DNA of 64,000 nt, taken from the NCBI GenBank assembly GCA_945859605.1, contig OX243820.1, positions 34,809,196 to 34,873,195 on the forward strand, given 5' to 3'. Shown piece by piece: positions 32,010 through 42,816 of this stretch (positions within the stretch are counted from its first letter, which is position 1; each line of letters starts with the position of its first letter). The notes below the pieces were generated by a model. The model was not told the origin of the DNA, did not search any database, and saw only the letters and a program-made list of their open reading frames with translations. Source of the DNA: Lumbricus rubellus. Its lineage: Eukaryota > Annelida > Clitellata > Crassiclitellata > Lumbricidae. Made by a program: the position numbers and the translations under genes.

Positions 32010-33665
32010 TTAGGTCAATCCTCTACTTAAATAATCGGACATTACATTATTACATCCCTTAATGTAACGTATTGTAAAACAATAATTTTGAAGGGCAAGG
32101 CTCCACCTCATGACTCTTGCATTCTTCATCCTCCCTTCCTTCATGTACTGTAGTCCACAATGGTCAGTCTCGATCACAAACTCTCTTCCACACAAATATC
32201 GATCAAATCTACTGATTCCCCACATTATGGCTAAACATTCTCTTTCCTCAACTGAATATCGCATCTCTCTTTCCAACAGTTTTCTACTCGCATATGCTAT
32301 CGGATGGTTTATTCCTTCATATTGTTGAATAAGAACACAACCTATCCCTTTTCCTGATGCATCTGTCTGTATTATAAATTCTTTCTCCAAGTCTGGTAAC
32401 CTAAGGATTGGTGTCTTAGCTAGTGCTTCTTTCAACTGCTTAAAACTTTCACCTAACTCTTGGTTCCATTCAACATTGTTAGGAGCTAACTTTTTAGTCA
32501 AGTCGCTCAACGGTGCCATCAATTCTGCACAATGTGGAATAAACTTTCGATAGTAATTTATCGCTCCTAAAAAGCTTCTCACTTGCTTCTTCGTCTTAGG
32601 CTGTGGCATTTCCACAATCTTGTCAATAGATTCTCCCTTAGGGCTTATATCGTCGTTGTTCAATGTATGGCCTAGGAAATCTATCTTGCCATATCCTAGT
32701 GAACATTTCTTCGGTTTCAATGTCAAATGAGCTTTTCTCACTCTTGTGAAAAACTCTCTTAACGTCTTCATGTGTTCGTCCCATCCTTTCGTATGAGCAA
32801 GAATATCGTCGACATAACTTTCTAGATTTTCAGTTCCATGTAATATTTTCCGTATCAAGCGATTATAACTGGACGCGTTATTGACTAGTCCAAATGGTAA
32901 CACATTGAACTTATATAATCCGCTTGCACAGATGAATGTGGTTAAGTCTTTTGATTCTTCGCTCATTGGTATCTGCCAATACCCTTTACAGAAATCGAAC
33001 TTGCTATAGATTTTACTTCCACTGAGTTTATTGAAAATATCCTCATTCGACATCATCGGTTCTGGATCGAATACTGTCACTTTGTTGAGTTGTTTATAAT
33101 TACAGCAAAGTCTGTTACTTCCATCTGACTTTTTAACAACTACAAGCGGCGCTGCATACGCTGCTTCCGATCTTTCTATAATTCCATTATCTAGCATCGT
33201 CTCTAATTCTTTGTTTATCTCCGCTTGAAGATGATATGGCGTTGGATAAGCTCGTAACCGAATTGGCTCATCACTCGTCAGATGAATCTCATGCTTTACC
33301 ATATCTGTCCTTCCTGGCTTATCACTGAATATGTCCTCATGTTCTCTCAGTAGTTCCCTTAATTCTCTTTTCTGTTTTTCCGTCAATTTAGGATTGATAT
33401 CCACATCTTTGTAAGTCTCCGTTTGTTTACTTACATATAAGCTCAATATCTCTTCTTCTTCATCTTCACCATCTTTACCATCATGTACTATCGCCGATAT
33501 GTATGCTGACGTTTCTACATCATTACCTTCTCCATTTCTCTCGTAGTACTTCTTTAGTATATTGATTTGATATGTTTTGAGTTTTCCACCATCAATTTCC
33601 ACCTTGTAATCATAATCTCCTATTTTGCCTCTGACCACAAATGGTCCTTGCCATTTTACAAGCAT
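32010..33665 (-). CDS. Integrase tail (GPY/F-like), reverse transcriptase and RNase H
   Basis: 551 codons, intact. Begins with the rest of the integrase C-terminal module (KWQGPFVV). Reverse transcriptase follows with KFDFCKGYWQIPM, a divergent LPFGLVNNASSYNRL, and catalytic YVDDIL. RNase H begins at IIQTDASGKGIGCVL and ends near SDYLSRGL. The frame is open, but the upstream hAT insertion separates it from integrase, so it could be made only from a separate or unusual transcript. Confidence 0.92.
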   Translation of the reverse strand: MLVKWQGPFVVRGKIGDYDYKVEIDGGKLKTYQINILKKYYERNGEGNDVETSAYISAIVHDGKDGEDEEEEILSLYVSKQTETYKDVDINPKLTEKQKRELRELLREHEDIFSDKPGRTDMVKHEIHLTSDEPIRLRAYPTPYHLQAEINKELETMLDNGIIERSEAAYAAPLVVVKKSDGSNRLCCNYKQLNKVTVFDPEPMMSNEDIFNKLSGSKIYSKFDFCKGYWQIPMSEESKDLTTFICASGLYKFNVLPFGLVNNASSYNRLIRKILHGTENLESYVDDILAHTKGWDEHMKTLREFFTRVRKAHLTLKPKKCSLGYGKIDFLGHTLNNDDISPKGESIDKIVEMPQPKTKKQVRSFLGAINYYRKFIPHCAELMAPLSDLTKKLAPNNVEWNQELGESFKQLKEALAKTPILRLPDLEKEFIIQTDASGKGIGCVLIQQYEGINHPIAYASRKLLEREMRYSVEERECLAIMWGISRFDRYLCGREFVIETDHCGLQYMKEGRMKNARVMRWSLALQNYCFTIRYIKGCNNVMSDYLSRGLT

Positions 33666-33683
33666 CTTATTGTTACAACTGGG

Positions 33684-36600
33684 CAGTGGCGGATCCAGAA
33701 GGTTTAAATGGGGGGGGGGCCAAATGAGGACGAGCGGCCGAAGGCCGATCGCCGAGGCGCGTAGCGCCGAGAGGCTGGAGGGAGAGGGGGAGGGGTTTGG
33801 GGAGGGGGTTTTACCCCCTCCCCAACCAGAATTTTTTTTAATCCCGCACTGCAGTGGCAGAATTTTAAGCTGTCATCTTAATGAAATTGCTATGCTACTT
33901 AAATGCTGACAAAGCAAGCAAGAACTACCAAATCATCAGAATTGGGAAGCCATTGAGTAGTGATGTTGGTTCACTAATTAAATAAAATAAACTTTATTGA
34001 TATCATCCATGGGCGGAGACCTAGGGAAGACAGGGGAGAGAGACGGTCCTTCTTAATGAATGTGGTGGGGGACGGTGCCTGTATTTGTTCCCCCAATCGC
34101 TAAGTGTAAGGACATATACACTGGATGAACACACTGCATGAGACTGACGACATTACAATGCTAGAAGGAGATTTTCGAACAAATTACTAAAAAAAACAAT
34201 GCAATAAGAGCGGTGCCATAATAGAACCGAGATACATCGTCCCATTTTGAAAACACCTCACTTGGACACCATTAAATTCTTTGTTGCTGGACCTATATAT
34301 TTTTAGTAAACTTACAGAATTCAAACAATTTGGTTTAATCCATCAAATTATTAGAAAACATTTAACAAATCTTCGAACAAACCTCTTGATCTAATCATGA
34401 ACTGAGTTTAATTTCAACTTAACCATTGCAGCTTCGACAAGATAAGATCGGTTTAATTCAGAAAACGAAGTATGGCAGTCTGTTACAGTATCCGTACCAA
34501 AGAATTATTCATATTAGTGTGCCAAAAAGCAGGTTGGCAGACTGCAACCTGGAACATTGAGACAAACTAAAAGATAGAAGGAGTAATCAGTCAGTTATTA
34601 GTAAATATCACAATACTACAGCATTGTCACCTTGAGGTGAAGTTCTAAGCATTTGTTATGGAGGTTTAAAGTTGTGCATTATTTTGCTCCCTGATCAAGA
34701 GACCTGGCCCGCGACTAATGATCTGTGAAGTATTATCATCGATTTTCGGGTGTCTAAGAACATCATTTTGATTCTCGTATAATCAGCGTTTTTCGGGTGT
34801 TTAAGAACATCAATTTGATTTCAGTAATATCAGCGATATTTGGGTGTCAAAGGACATCATTTTGATTTTACTATATTCAAGGATTTTCGGGTGTCTAAGG
34901 ACATCGTATTGATTCCAATATTTTATTTGATTCTAGTATTATCAACGATTTTCGGGTATTTAAGGAAACAATTTTGATTCCAGTATTATCAACCATTTTC
35001 GGGTGTCTAAGAACATCATTTTGATTTTAGTAATATCAATGATTTTCGGGTGTCTAAGGACATTGTATTGATCACAATATTATCAGCGATATTCGGGTGT
35101 CTAAGGACATCATTTTGATTCTAGTATTATCAGCGATGTTCGGATATTTAAGAACATAATTTTGATTCCAGTATTATCAACGATTTTCGGGTGTCTAAGA
35201 AAAAAAAATGATTTTAGTATTATCAATGATTTTCGGGTGTCTAAGGACATCGTATTGATTCTAATATTATCAGCGATATTCGGGTGTCTAAGGACATCAT
35301 TTTGATTCTAGTATCATCAACGATTTTAGGGTATTTAAGTACATAATTTTGATTCTTCAGTATTATCAACGATTTTCGGATGTCTAAGAAAAAAAATTTG
35401 ATTTTAGTATTATCAATGATTTTCGGGTGTCTAAGGACATCGTATTGATTCCAATATTATCAGCGATATTTGGGTGTCTAAGGACATCATTTTGATTCTA
35501 GTATCATCAACGATTTTAGGGTATTTAAGTACATAATTTTGATTCCAGTATTATCAACGATTTTCGGGTGTCTAAGACATCGTTTTAATTCAACTACTAT
35601 CAACGATTTTCCGCTCTCTAAAACATCATTAATTATTTTGATTCCAGAATAATCAACGACTTTTGTGGTCCTTTTGACTCCAGTTTTATCAAAGATTTTC
35701 AAGTGTCTAAGGACATCGTTTTGATTCATTAACAACAATTTTCTGGTGTGTAAGGACATTATTTGGAATCCTGTATAATCAACGATTTTCGGGTGTCTAA
35801 GACATCATTTTGATTTCAGAATTATCAACAATTTTCGGGTGTCCAATGACATCACTTTGATTAAAGAATAATCAACGATTTTCTGGTGTCTAAGGCATCT
35901 ATTTGATTCCAGTACTATATCAACGATTTTCGGGTGTCTAAGGACGTCATTTTTATTTTACTTTTATACACGATTTTCTGGGGTGTAAAGACATCATTTT
36001 GATTCCAGTATTATCAACCATTTTTAGACTATTTTAGAGATCCGCGGGACATTGGAATTCCAGCAGATTAAAGACTTTTTTGACAGCATAGACAAAAATT
36101 GGTATACCTGTAATAGTCGTCATTGTTAATCTATTTGGTTATTGTTTAGCGAAACTCTGCACATTCCCATCTCGGCGCTTCGCGTTTTCGCTCGTGGGCA
36201 TATCCAAACGCACTAAGGGCGATTTATGATTCAGCCCCTTCCACCCCAAGAGCTGAGAAAAATCTTTGCCTGTGAGTGTTATCAGCGATTTTCGGGTGTC
36301 TGAGGACATCTTTTGATTCCGGTGTTATCAATGATTTTCGGGTGTCTAAAAGACATAATTTTGATTACAGTTTTACCAACGACTTTCGGGTGTCTAGGAA
36401 ATTGTTATTCTCATTTCAATCTTATCAAAGATTTTCGGGTGTCTAAGGACATCATTTTGATTCCAGTGTTGTCAATGACCTGCTGTTTTGAAGTTGACTT
36501 GACTAATATAGAGATCCGCGGAACATTGATTTAGCCCCACGCCCCCAAGAGCTGAGACCAAATTCCGCCCATGCCCACAAGACCGTAGCCATTATTTTGA

Positions 36601-36967
36601 TTCTGTGGGGAGAGGTGTTTCTTCGGATTTCTGACGACCATTTTGTAGTCGTCCACATTTCTGAAAACACCTTTTTTAGTTGTCACAATTTCTGGAGAAA
36701 CTTTTTCACCTTTTTTTAGTCGTCAAAATTTTGCCATACATGATAGTCGGATACTGTTGAAAGATTGTTTCTTTTCTTTGCGTTATATTAAGACAATGTA
36801 ATTGTGTGAGATGTAATTGACTAATAGACTATAGTCTATTTTCATTCATGACTGACCCCTGCAAAAAATCCTTCGGGCGCCATGGATGGGGGGGGCCACG
36901 TCCCATGGGGATTTGAAATGGGGGGGGCCATGGCCGGATTGGCCCCCCCCCCCTGGATCCGCCCCTG
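33684..36967. mobile_element. Non-autonomous hAT-like element inside the LTR retrotransposon (family D)
   Basis: Termini CAGTGGCGGATCCAG and CTGGATCCGCCCCTG are inverted repeats with one mismatch, and the perfect 8-bp duplication caactggg lies on both sides within the integrase frame. No transposase. The interior is mostly a 47-bp minisatellite. Ends match the MITE at 13377-13751. Confidence 0.92.
34735..36480. repeat. 47-bp minisatellite inside the hAT-like element
   Basis: About 27-30 degenerate copies of a unit with gattttcgggtgtctaagga then catcattttgattccagt then attatcaac. Interrupted near 36035-36270 by other sequence containing gagatccgcgg, itself repeated near 36510. Confidence 0.9.
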
Positions 36968-37497
36968 CAACTGGGTAACAGTAATAAAACTTTATCTCCT
37001 ATCTTCAACTCTCTGTAACGTGCTTTCTTATCATAATACTTCTTGTTCTTTTCATTTGCTTTATGTATGGCCTTCTGTGCCATATCACATGTTTCTTCTA
37101 TTCTTTCTCTCAAATCGGTCATGTATGTATAAACATCTTTTACTTCATCTTCCACTTTCTCATTTGTCCAGAGTTCCTTCAATATCTGTATTGGTCCTCT
37201 GCATGACCTTCCAAAAATTAATTCAAAGGGTGTGAACCCATGACTTTCGTGTACAGTGTCTCGTAACGCGAACAATAATGGTGCTAAGAACCTGTCCCAT
37301 TCCTTGACCTGTTCTCCTATTAGCTTCCTCAACGTTGCTTTTATTGTTCCGTTAAGTCTCTCCACACATCCATTTCCCATAGCATGGTAAGGACTAGTGA
37401 AAGTGTGCTTGATCAACAACATCTTGTTAACATCAGCCATCAGTTCTGAAGTGAATTGGCTCCCTCTGTCAGTATGGATTTTCTGAGGAACACCCAT
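36829..37497 (-). pseudogene. Integrase core and C-terminal part, interrupted
   Basis: Picks up in another frame with GVPQKIHTDRGSQF (second catalytic Asp) and GNGCVERLNGTI (catalytic Glu), then the C-terminal region up to KVLLLLPS. At 36975 the element's sequence stops and the inserted hAT-like element begins; residues beyond that belong to the insert. Confidence 0.9.
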
Positions 37498-39592
37498 GCG
37501 ACAATAAAAATTTGAACAAGGCTTCCGCCACCTCCTCTGTAGTTATTCCTTTCAGTGGAATCGCTTCTGGGTATCTGGTACTCAAATCCACTATCGTTAA
37601 TATATAGCGATAACCTCTTGATGACATAGGTTCTATCACTCCGATAATGTCTACACAGACATGTTTGAATGGTACATCCAGTACCGGAAGATGTCCCATC
37701 GGTGCTCTGTGGCTCACCTTTTTATCCACCGACTTTTGGCATACATCACAACTCAGGACATACCTTTTAATTTCTTGTCCTATCGATGGCCAATAAAATT
37801 CATTCACAATTTTATCATGGGTCTTCTTCATACCCAAATGTGCTGACAATAGCGAGTTATGGGCCACGGCTAATACTTTACCTCTAAGTTCCTTCGGGAC
37901 CATTAACTGCCACTTCGCATCATCTTCCGTTGTCTCCATGAATCTCCTATACAAAAATCCGTTCTTCTTCACATAAAGAACTTTCTCTGTTACACTGTCA
38001 TCACCACTCCAATCAATTGCTTTATCCCAAAACTTCTTCAAAGTCTCATCTTTGCTTTGTAACTCTTTAATTTCTTTTGTTGATACATTTAAATCCGGCA
38101 TCTCAGTAACTTTCAACTGTTTGTATTTTGTTACTTTCTTTGATTCCGCTCTGGTTTCAACTGCTGCTGTCGTTTGGCACACATCATCATTCTCGATGAC
38201 GTCATCCGTTACATCATCATTTAATTCACTTGTGATTTCACTCGCAAAATGAACTTTCTTTTTGTCACTTTGTCCTTGTGACTCAACACTTAAAGATTTC
38301 TGAATCTTTTTCAATCTATCCTCTCTATTCTCGTTATCATCTGTATCACTCCGATCACAGTTTATCATGTTATCTGAAGTTTCTTTCACTACCAGATATT
38401 TTAGTCCCTTCATCCTACCGATAATTACTGGTTTCACCGGTTCTTCCATCACCATTGCTTCAACGTTTCCTGTAAAATACTCACTTTCAATATTAACCTT
38501 TGCTGTCGGAAAATTTCTCAATGTCCCATCGATTAATATGCATTGGGCTTCTCTTCCCGTGAAATCAACATCATTTACCAGCGATCTCTTGACAATACAT
38601 GTGCTTGATCCAGAATCATATAGACAACTGGCAATCACACCGTTCACCTTTAGCTGACCTTCATTTTTATTCTCAAGGTCATCGCCATCATCTCTCCGAT
38701 CAGTAACCATTGTACTTGCTGCCAACTGTATCGGTAATTCCTTCTTACGTTCTTCCTCTTTTTCAACTTCATTTAGTTTCAACTCTTCATTTGCTTGCGC
38801 TATCTTGTACGCCCTATTCTCATATACTTGTATAGCCGCCGCAGTATGTTTAACAACTCCTTTTTGTTTGTGTGAACAATCATATGACTTGTGTCCGGTT
38901 CGGCCACATGAGAAACAAGTTATCTTATGTTCAGCCGCCTGTTCGCTTTCTCTACTAAATCCTCTATTCATACTTCCATTATGATTCGTCTCCCTGTTCT
39001 GTTTCATGTCTCCTCGTCCTCTATTTATGTTTCCATTAAACCTCTCTCTTGATTTATCGTCGAACGGTTTCACATTCGGCCTTTCGTTACTGAATTTCAC
39101 TGGAGGCCTTAGATTACTTTCTGTGTATTTATATCCGTGCGCCTCGATATAAGACTCGGCACAGTTTAATGTGTCCTCTAGACTCATCTTGCCTCTTTCT
39201 TTGAGGAACATCTTAAGTTCATTGCTACACGTAAGGTAGAACTGATCTCTTAATAATAAGTTCTCCATTCCTTCGTAGGTTTTCTCGAATCCAGCTTGAA
39301 GTAGCCACTGCTGCATATATCTCCTCAATCTATGCACAAAATCTGTAGGTGTTTCACCTGACTCCATTTTACTCATCTTAAACTTGTTACGATATCCACC
39401 CTCTGTTAATTGAAACCTTTTTAACAGATGTCTTTTCAAACACTCGTAATCTTGTGTCTCCTCAGATGACATTCTTTGATACACCTCTAACGCTTTTCCT
39501 TCAAGATGCTTGGCTAGCATCAGAGACCAATTTTCTGTTGCTATCTCGTATGCCGTGCATGTCCTTTCAAACCTTAATAAATATGCATCCAA
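37469..39592 (-). pseudogene. Gag core, zinc knuckle, protease and start of integrase
   Basis: 707 codons. Gag helical domain about 1-130. CCHC knuckle CFSCGRTGHKSYDC at about 225. Retropepsin active site LYDSGSSTCIV at about 320, with DSG rather than DTG. After an acidic linker come the integrase HHCC zinc motif (HNSLLSAHLG and CDVCQKS) and the first catalytic Asp (CVDIIG). The frame ends with LLSHGC and out-of-frame residues because of a one-base shift near 37490. Confidence 0.9.
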
Positions 39593-40359
39593 GCAATCTT
39601 TATTCTCATTGAATACGGTACAGGGAATTTTATATCTTTCATTCCTCTGTTATGGTTACTGTTTCCTTGATATGAACCATCACCAACCATTGTGAATGTG
39701 GCTTCACCTCTATTCTGATTATTCCTAGAATCAATTTCTCTCATTCTTAATTCACATTCAAGCTTCTTGACCTCAAGATCCATTTCTCTCCTAGCTTGAC
39801 ATTCGGCCGCTTCACGAACCAATCTTGCCTCATTCTCACGACTTTCCCGTTCCAGTCTGGCGTCATTCGCCTCTCGTTCTCGTTGAACCCTGGCATCATT
39901 CGCCTCTCTTTCAATTCTGGCGTCATTCGCCTCTCTTTCAATTCTGGCGTCATTCGCCTCTCGTTCTCGTTGAATCCTGGCATCATTCGCCTCTCTTTCA
40001 ATTCTGGCGTCATTCGCCTCTCTTTCAATTCTGGCGTCATTCGCCTCTCGTTCTCGTTGAATCCTGGCATCATTCGCCTCTCTTTCAAGTCTTACTTCAT
40101 TCGCACGACTTTCCCGTTCTCGTTCAAGCCTAGCATCAGCTATTTTTGCTAACTCTAATTCTTGTGCTCTGGCTGCTTGTGCCTCTTCTCGTGCCCTGAC
40201 TGCTTGTGCCTCTTCTTTAAGCTTTCGATCTTCTCGGTCACGCAGTCTGTCTTCTCTTGCTTCCTGCTGTCTATCACGCACAAACGTCTTCAACTCATCA
40301 CCTTCCATCCCCATCTCTTTAGCGAGTTTAACCCACTGTTCATGTTCTCCAAGTGACAT
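39574..40359 (-). pseudogene. Gag N-terminal part with coiled-coil repeats, frameshifted
   Basis: 261 codons starting MSLGEHEQWVKLAKEMG. The middle is a highly charged repeat of REANDARIE-type units encoded by a DNA tandem repeat (about 39855-40100), predicted to form a long helix. Near 39600-39630 the frame shifts: the conserved Gag helical region continues in the next frame. A programmed shift is possible, but the junction lies inside a conserved stretch, so an inactivating indel is more likely. Confidence 0.85.
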
Positions 40360-40699
40360 GGTCTACTTACTTGTTTACTTATTTAACAAGTATTTCCAAT
40401 AGCTTTCGCTATATAAGAATTAAATTCTTCAAAAGATAATCTTAAAAAAGATTAATAAAATGTCCCCTCTTGAAATGCGTACTCTGTGGTTACGCGAGGT
40501 TAATCGTATGCTTGACCTTAACCTTTACTAAACAATTCGCATCGAGTAAACGCTTATTAATAAAGTCGTTCTTTCGCGATCGCAACAGCGATAACTTTTA
40601 AATTATACATTTTCAATACTTGAGATTAATGTTCGTTGATATTTCGAGTGTTAGTTAAAAAATCCAGTTTTAATATTCCGGAACGTAGGACCCCATAGT

Positions 40700-41702
40700 T
40701 GTCGTATCCCGTGTAAAGGGCACTTTATTATCCTAGTGGTTAATCGGTTGGGTTTAACTTACTCAAGAAATTCTTCCAAATTCAACAAACTCCCAGTTCT
40801 TATGAAATATATATAATATAAAGTTATTCAATATCATTCATATGCACAAACAAATAACAATCCTATTTACCTAGTGTGGCGAGTTACTTAGGAAATATTA
40901 TATTTGCGCTTATCTGTCGAGTTGTTTGAACTCGAATGTCTTCGGCTCTCTCCGTCGTCCAATCGTCGCAGTCAAGAATGTTGATCAGACGGTTGAAATG
41001 CAGTCATGGAAGCAACCACACCAATCGCCTTACTCGTATCTTGCCGTGAATCAGTTGCACACAAGATGAATCGTCGCATTCACCTCACAGCTCTTCTCCA
41101 GTTGACCAAACGTCCCTCGTACTTCACACGCCGAATCAGCTGTTCGCTAGCCGATTCAAATTACACGACTCTTCAGACTGTTGCCTAAGAGTTCGTCTTC
41201 TTCGCAAGTGTCTCACACTTCACACGATGATTATTATGCACTAACGCAAATTTCTCATTTAAATTGCGTTGCACTTAATGCACAATACTTTGAACTATCG
41301 GTTGATCGTCCGAACAGTTCAATTACCTTCGTCTCTACTCTGAAAATCACAACTTTGGATTGATCACCTCAGCGAAACAACCACCATTTCCAGATATACC
41401 TGTAGAGAGTCAAAAGCTTAACGTCCACTTCGCTGACGTCATTTTTAACTCGTCACGTCATTCGCTTCCAGTCTGCACCAATCACGAATAGGATTAGCGT
41501 CCTTTGTTGTCATGGTAATCTTGACCACTCGTTATTACGCTTAGCTGCAGTCATTGGTTTTATGTATTAATATTTTATATGTTGCCACACATATTACCTA
41601 AACTCGCCATTTAAATTGTCTAGCTTAACTTCTACCTATAATTAATAATTATACATGCATAGCAAGTGTTTAATTTGATAATCATTTAATATAACCACGA
41701 CA
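40700..41702 (-). repeat. 5' LTR of the Gmr1-like element
   Basis: Same length and nearly the same sequence as the 3' LTR. It carries the promoter for minus-strand transcription. The internal region begins a few bases further on with tggggtcctacg (minus strand), a possible primer-binding site; the priming tRNA was not identified. Confidence 0.93.
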
Positions 41703-42720
41703 ATCTGTATGTGTGAATGACTGGATATCTTTGTGCATATTTTCTGGACGTATATCCCTACGTGTCTGTTCTGTGTGTCTGTGCGTGTGGGCGTCTGTCT
41801 CGTGGGCATATTTATGGGAGGGGTTACGGATTCAAACTCCCTGAAATTAATAATTAATTATACTGAAATTTAAAAAACCATTTCTTTCAAATTCTGTGTA
41901 TTTTACGGCCATTTTCACTGGAATCCTCCCCTCCCTATGGAAGCCTGGGAATTTTTCTGGCTGTACCTCTGGTCTGTCTGCCTACGTGTGGTGTGGTGTG
42001 GTGGTGGTGGTGGTTGGGGGGGGGCAGCCAAGCAAATGTGCTAATTATGGGGTCGTGTATACTGTGGACGAAGTGACGAACTATAGTCTAGAGTCTAGAC
42101 GGCATAAGTCCACACGACCACAGGCAGATATCAGATCTTCAATTCGCTGTATTTAGTCACATCTTACATAAAACTTTATCAACTATTAAGTATTAAGTGT
42201 TTCTTCTTCTCCATCCGTTTCCATCCTTCTTTTCTTCTTCCTGATCTTCTTCCTCCTGATCTTCTTCCTCCTCTCCTTCATCCTGTTGTAACTCTTCCAT
42301 CTGTTCATCCTGTTCCCCCTCCTGCTATTCTCCTTCTTAGTCTTCCTCCTCCTCCTCGTCCTCCTCCTCCTCCTTCTCCTCCTCCTCCTCCTCCTCCTCC
42401 TCCTCCTCTTCTTCTTCCTCTTCCTCTTCCTCTGCTTCTTTTCCATCTCCTCCTCTTATTCCTTCTCCTCCTCTTCCTCCTCTTCTTCCTCCTGCCCCTC
42501 CTGCTCCTCCTCCTCCTTCTCCTTCACCCTCTCCTCCTTTTCCATCTCCTCCTCTTCCTCATACTAAAACAGATTTCGTTGAGACAAGAATGTTTGTAAG
42601 GCGAATGATCGGTTGGACTAGGGTTTGGGTGATTCAAAATTACATGACTTTACAGCATGAAATTACATTACTTTACGCCATGAAATCACTTGGCCTAACG
42701 TTGAAAGTTGAACATTGCAG
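41703..42720. other. Between LTR element and first NOX4 exon seen
   Basis: Includes a polypyrimidine tract. No first coding exon of NOX4 could be recognised here. Confidence 0.5.
42190..42570. repeat. Polypyrimidine tract (CCT/CTT)
   Basis: About 380 bases of almost pure pyrimidine. The Arg/Lys-rich minus-strand frame is an artefact. Confidence 0.92.
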
Positions 42721-42816
42721 ACGTTGTGGCTGGGAGTGAATGTCGTCCTACTGTGGCGGTCATTTCTCTACTACAAAATGAATCCAAAGTTCTTCTATCT
42801 ACACGAAATGCTCGGA
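42721..42816 (+). CDS. NOX4: NOX4 exon: first transmembrane helix
   Basis: TLWLGVNVVLLWRSFLYYKM and NPKFFYLHEMLG after acceptor attgcag. Phase 0 at both ends, donor GGA|gtaagt. Confidence 0.9.

Larger units (their letters stand above)
30844..41702 (-). mobile_element. Ty3/gypsy-class LTR retrotransposon with Gmr1-like domain order
   Basis: Two direct LTRs of 1003 bases begin TGTCG and end CGACA, and the perfect 5-bp duplication atctg flanks the whole. Reading the minus strand, the order is gag, CCHC knuckle, protease, integrase, reverse transcriptase, RNase H. Integrase before reverse transcriptase is the copia order, yet both enzymes are gypsy-like; this is the layout described for Gmr1 elements of deuterostomes. 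A purine run (gaagaaaggg on the minus strand) precedes the 3' LTR. The copy is broken by a gag frameshift, an integrase frameshift and a hAT-like insertion (33684-36967). No envelope-like frame is seen. Confidence 0.93.
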
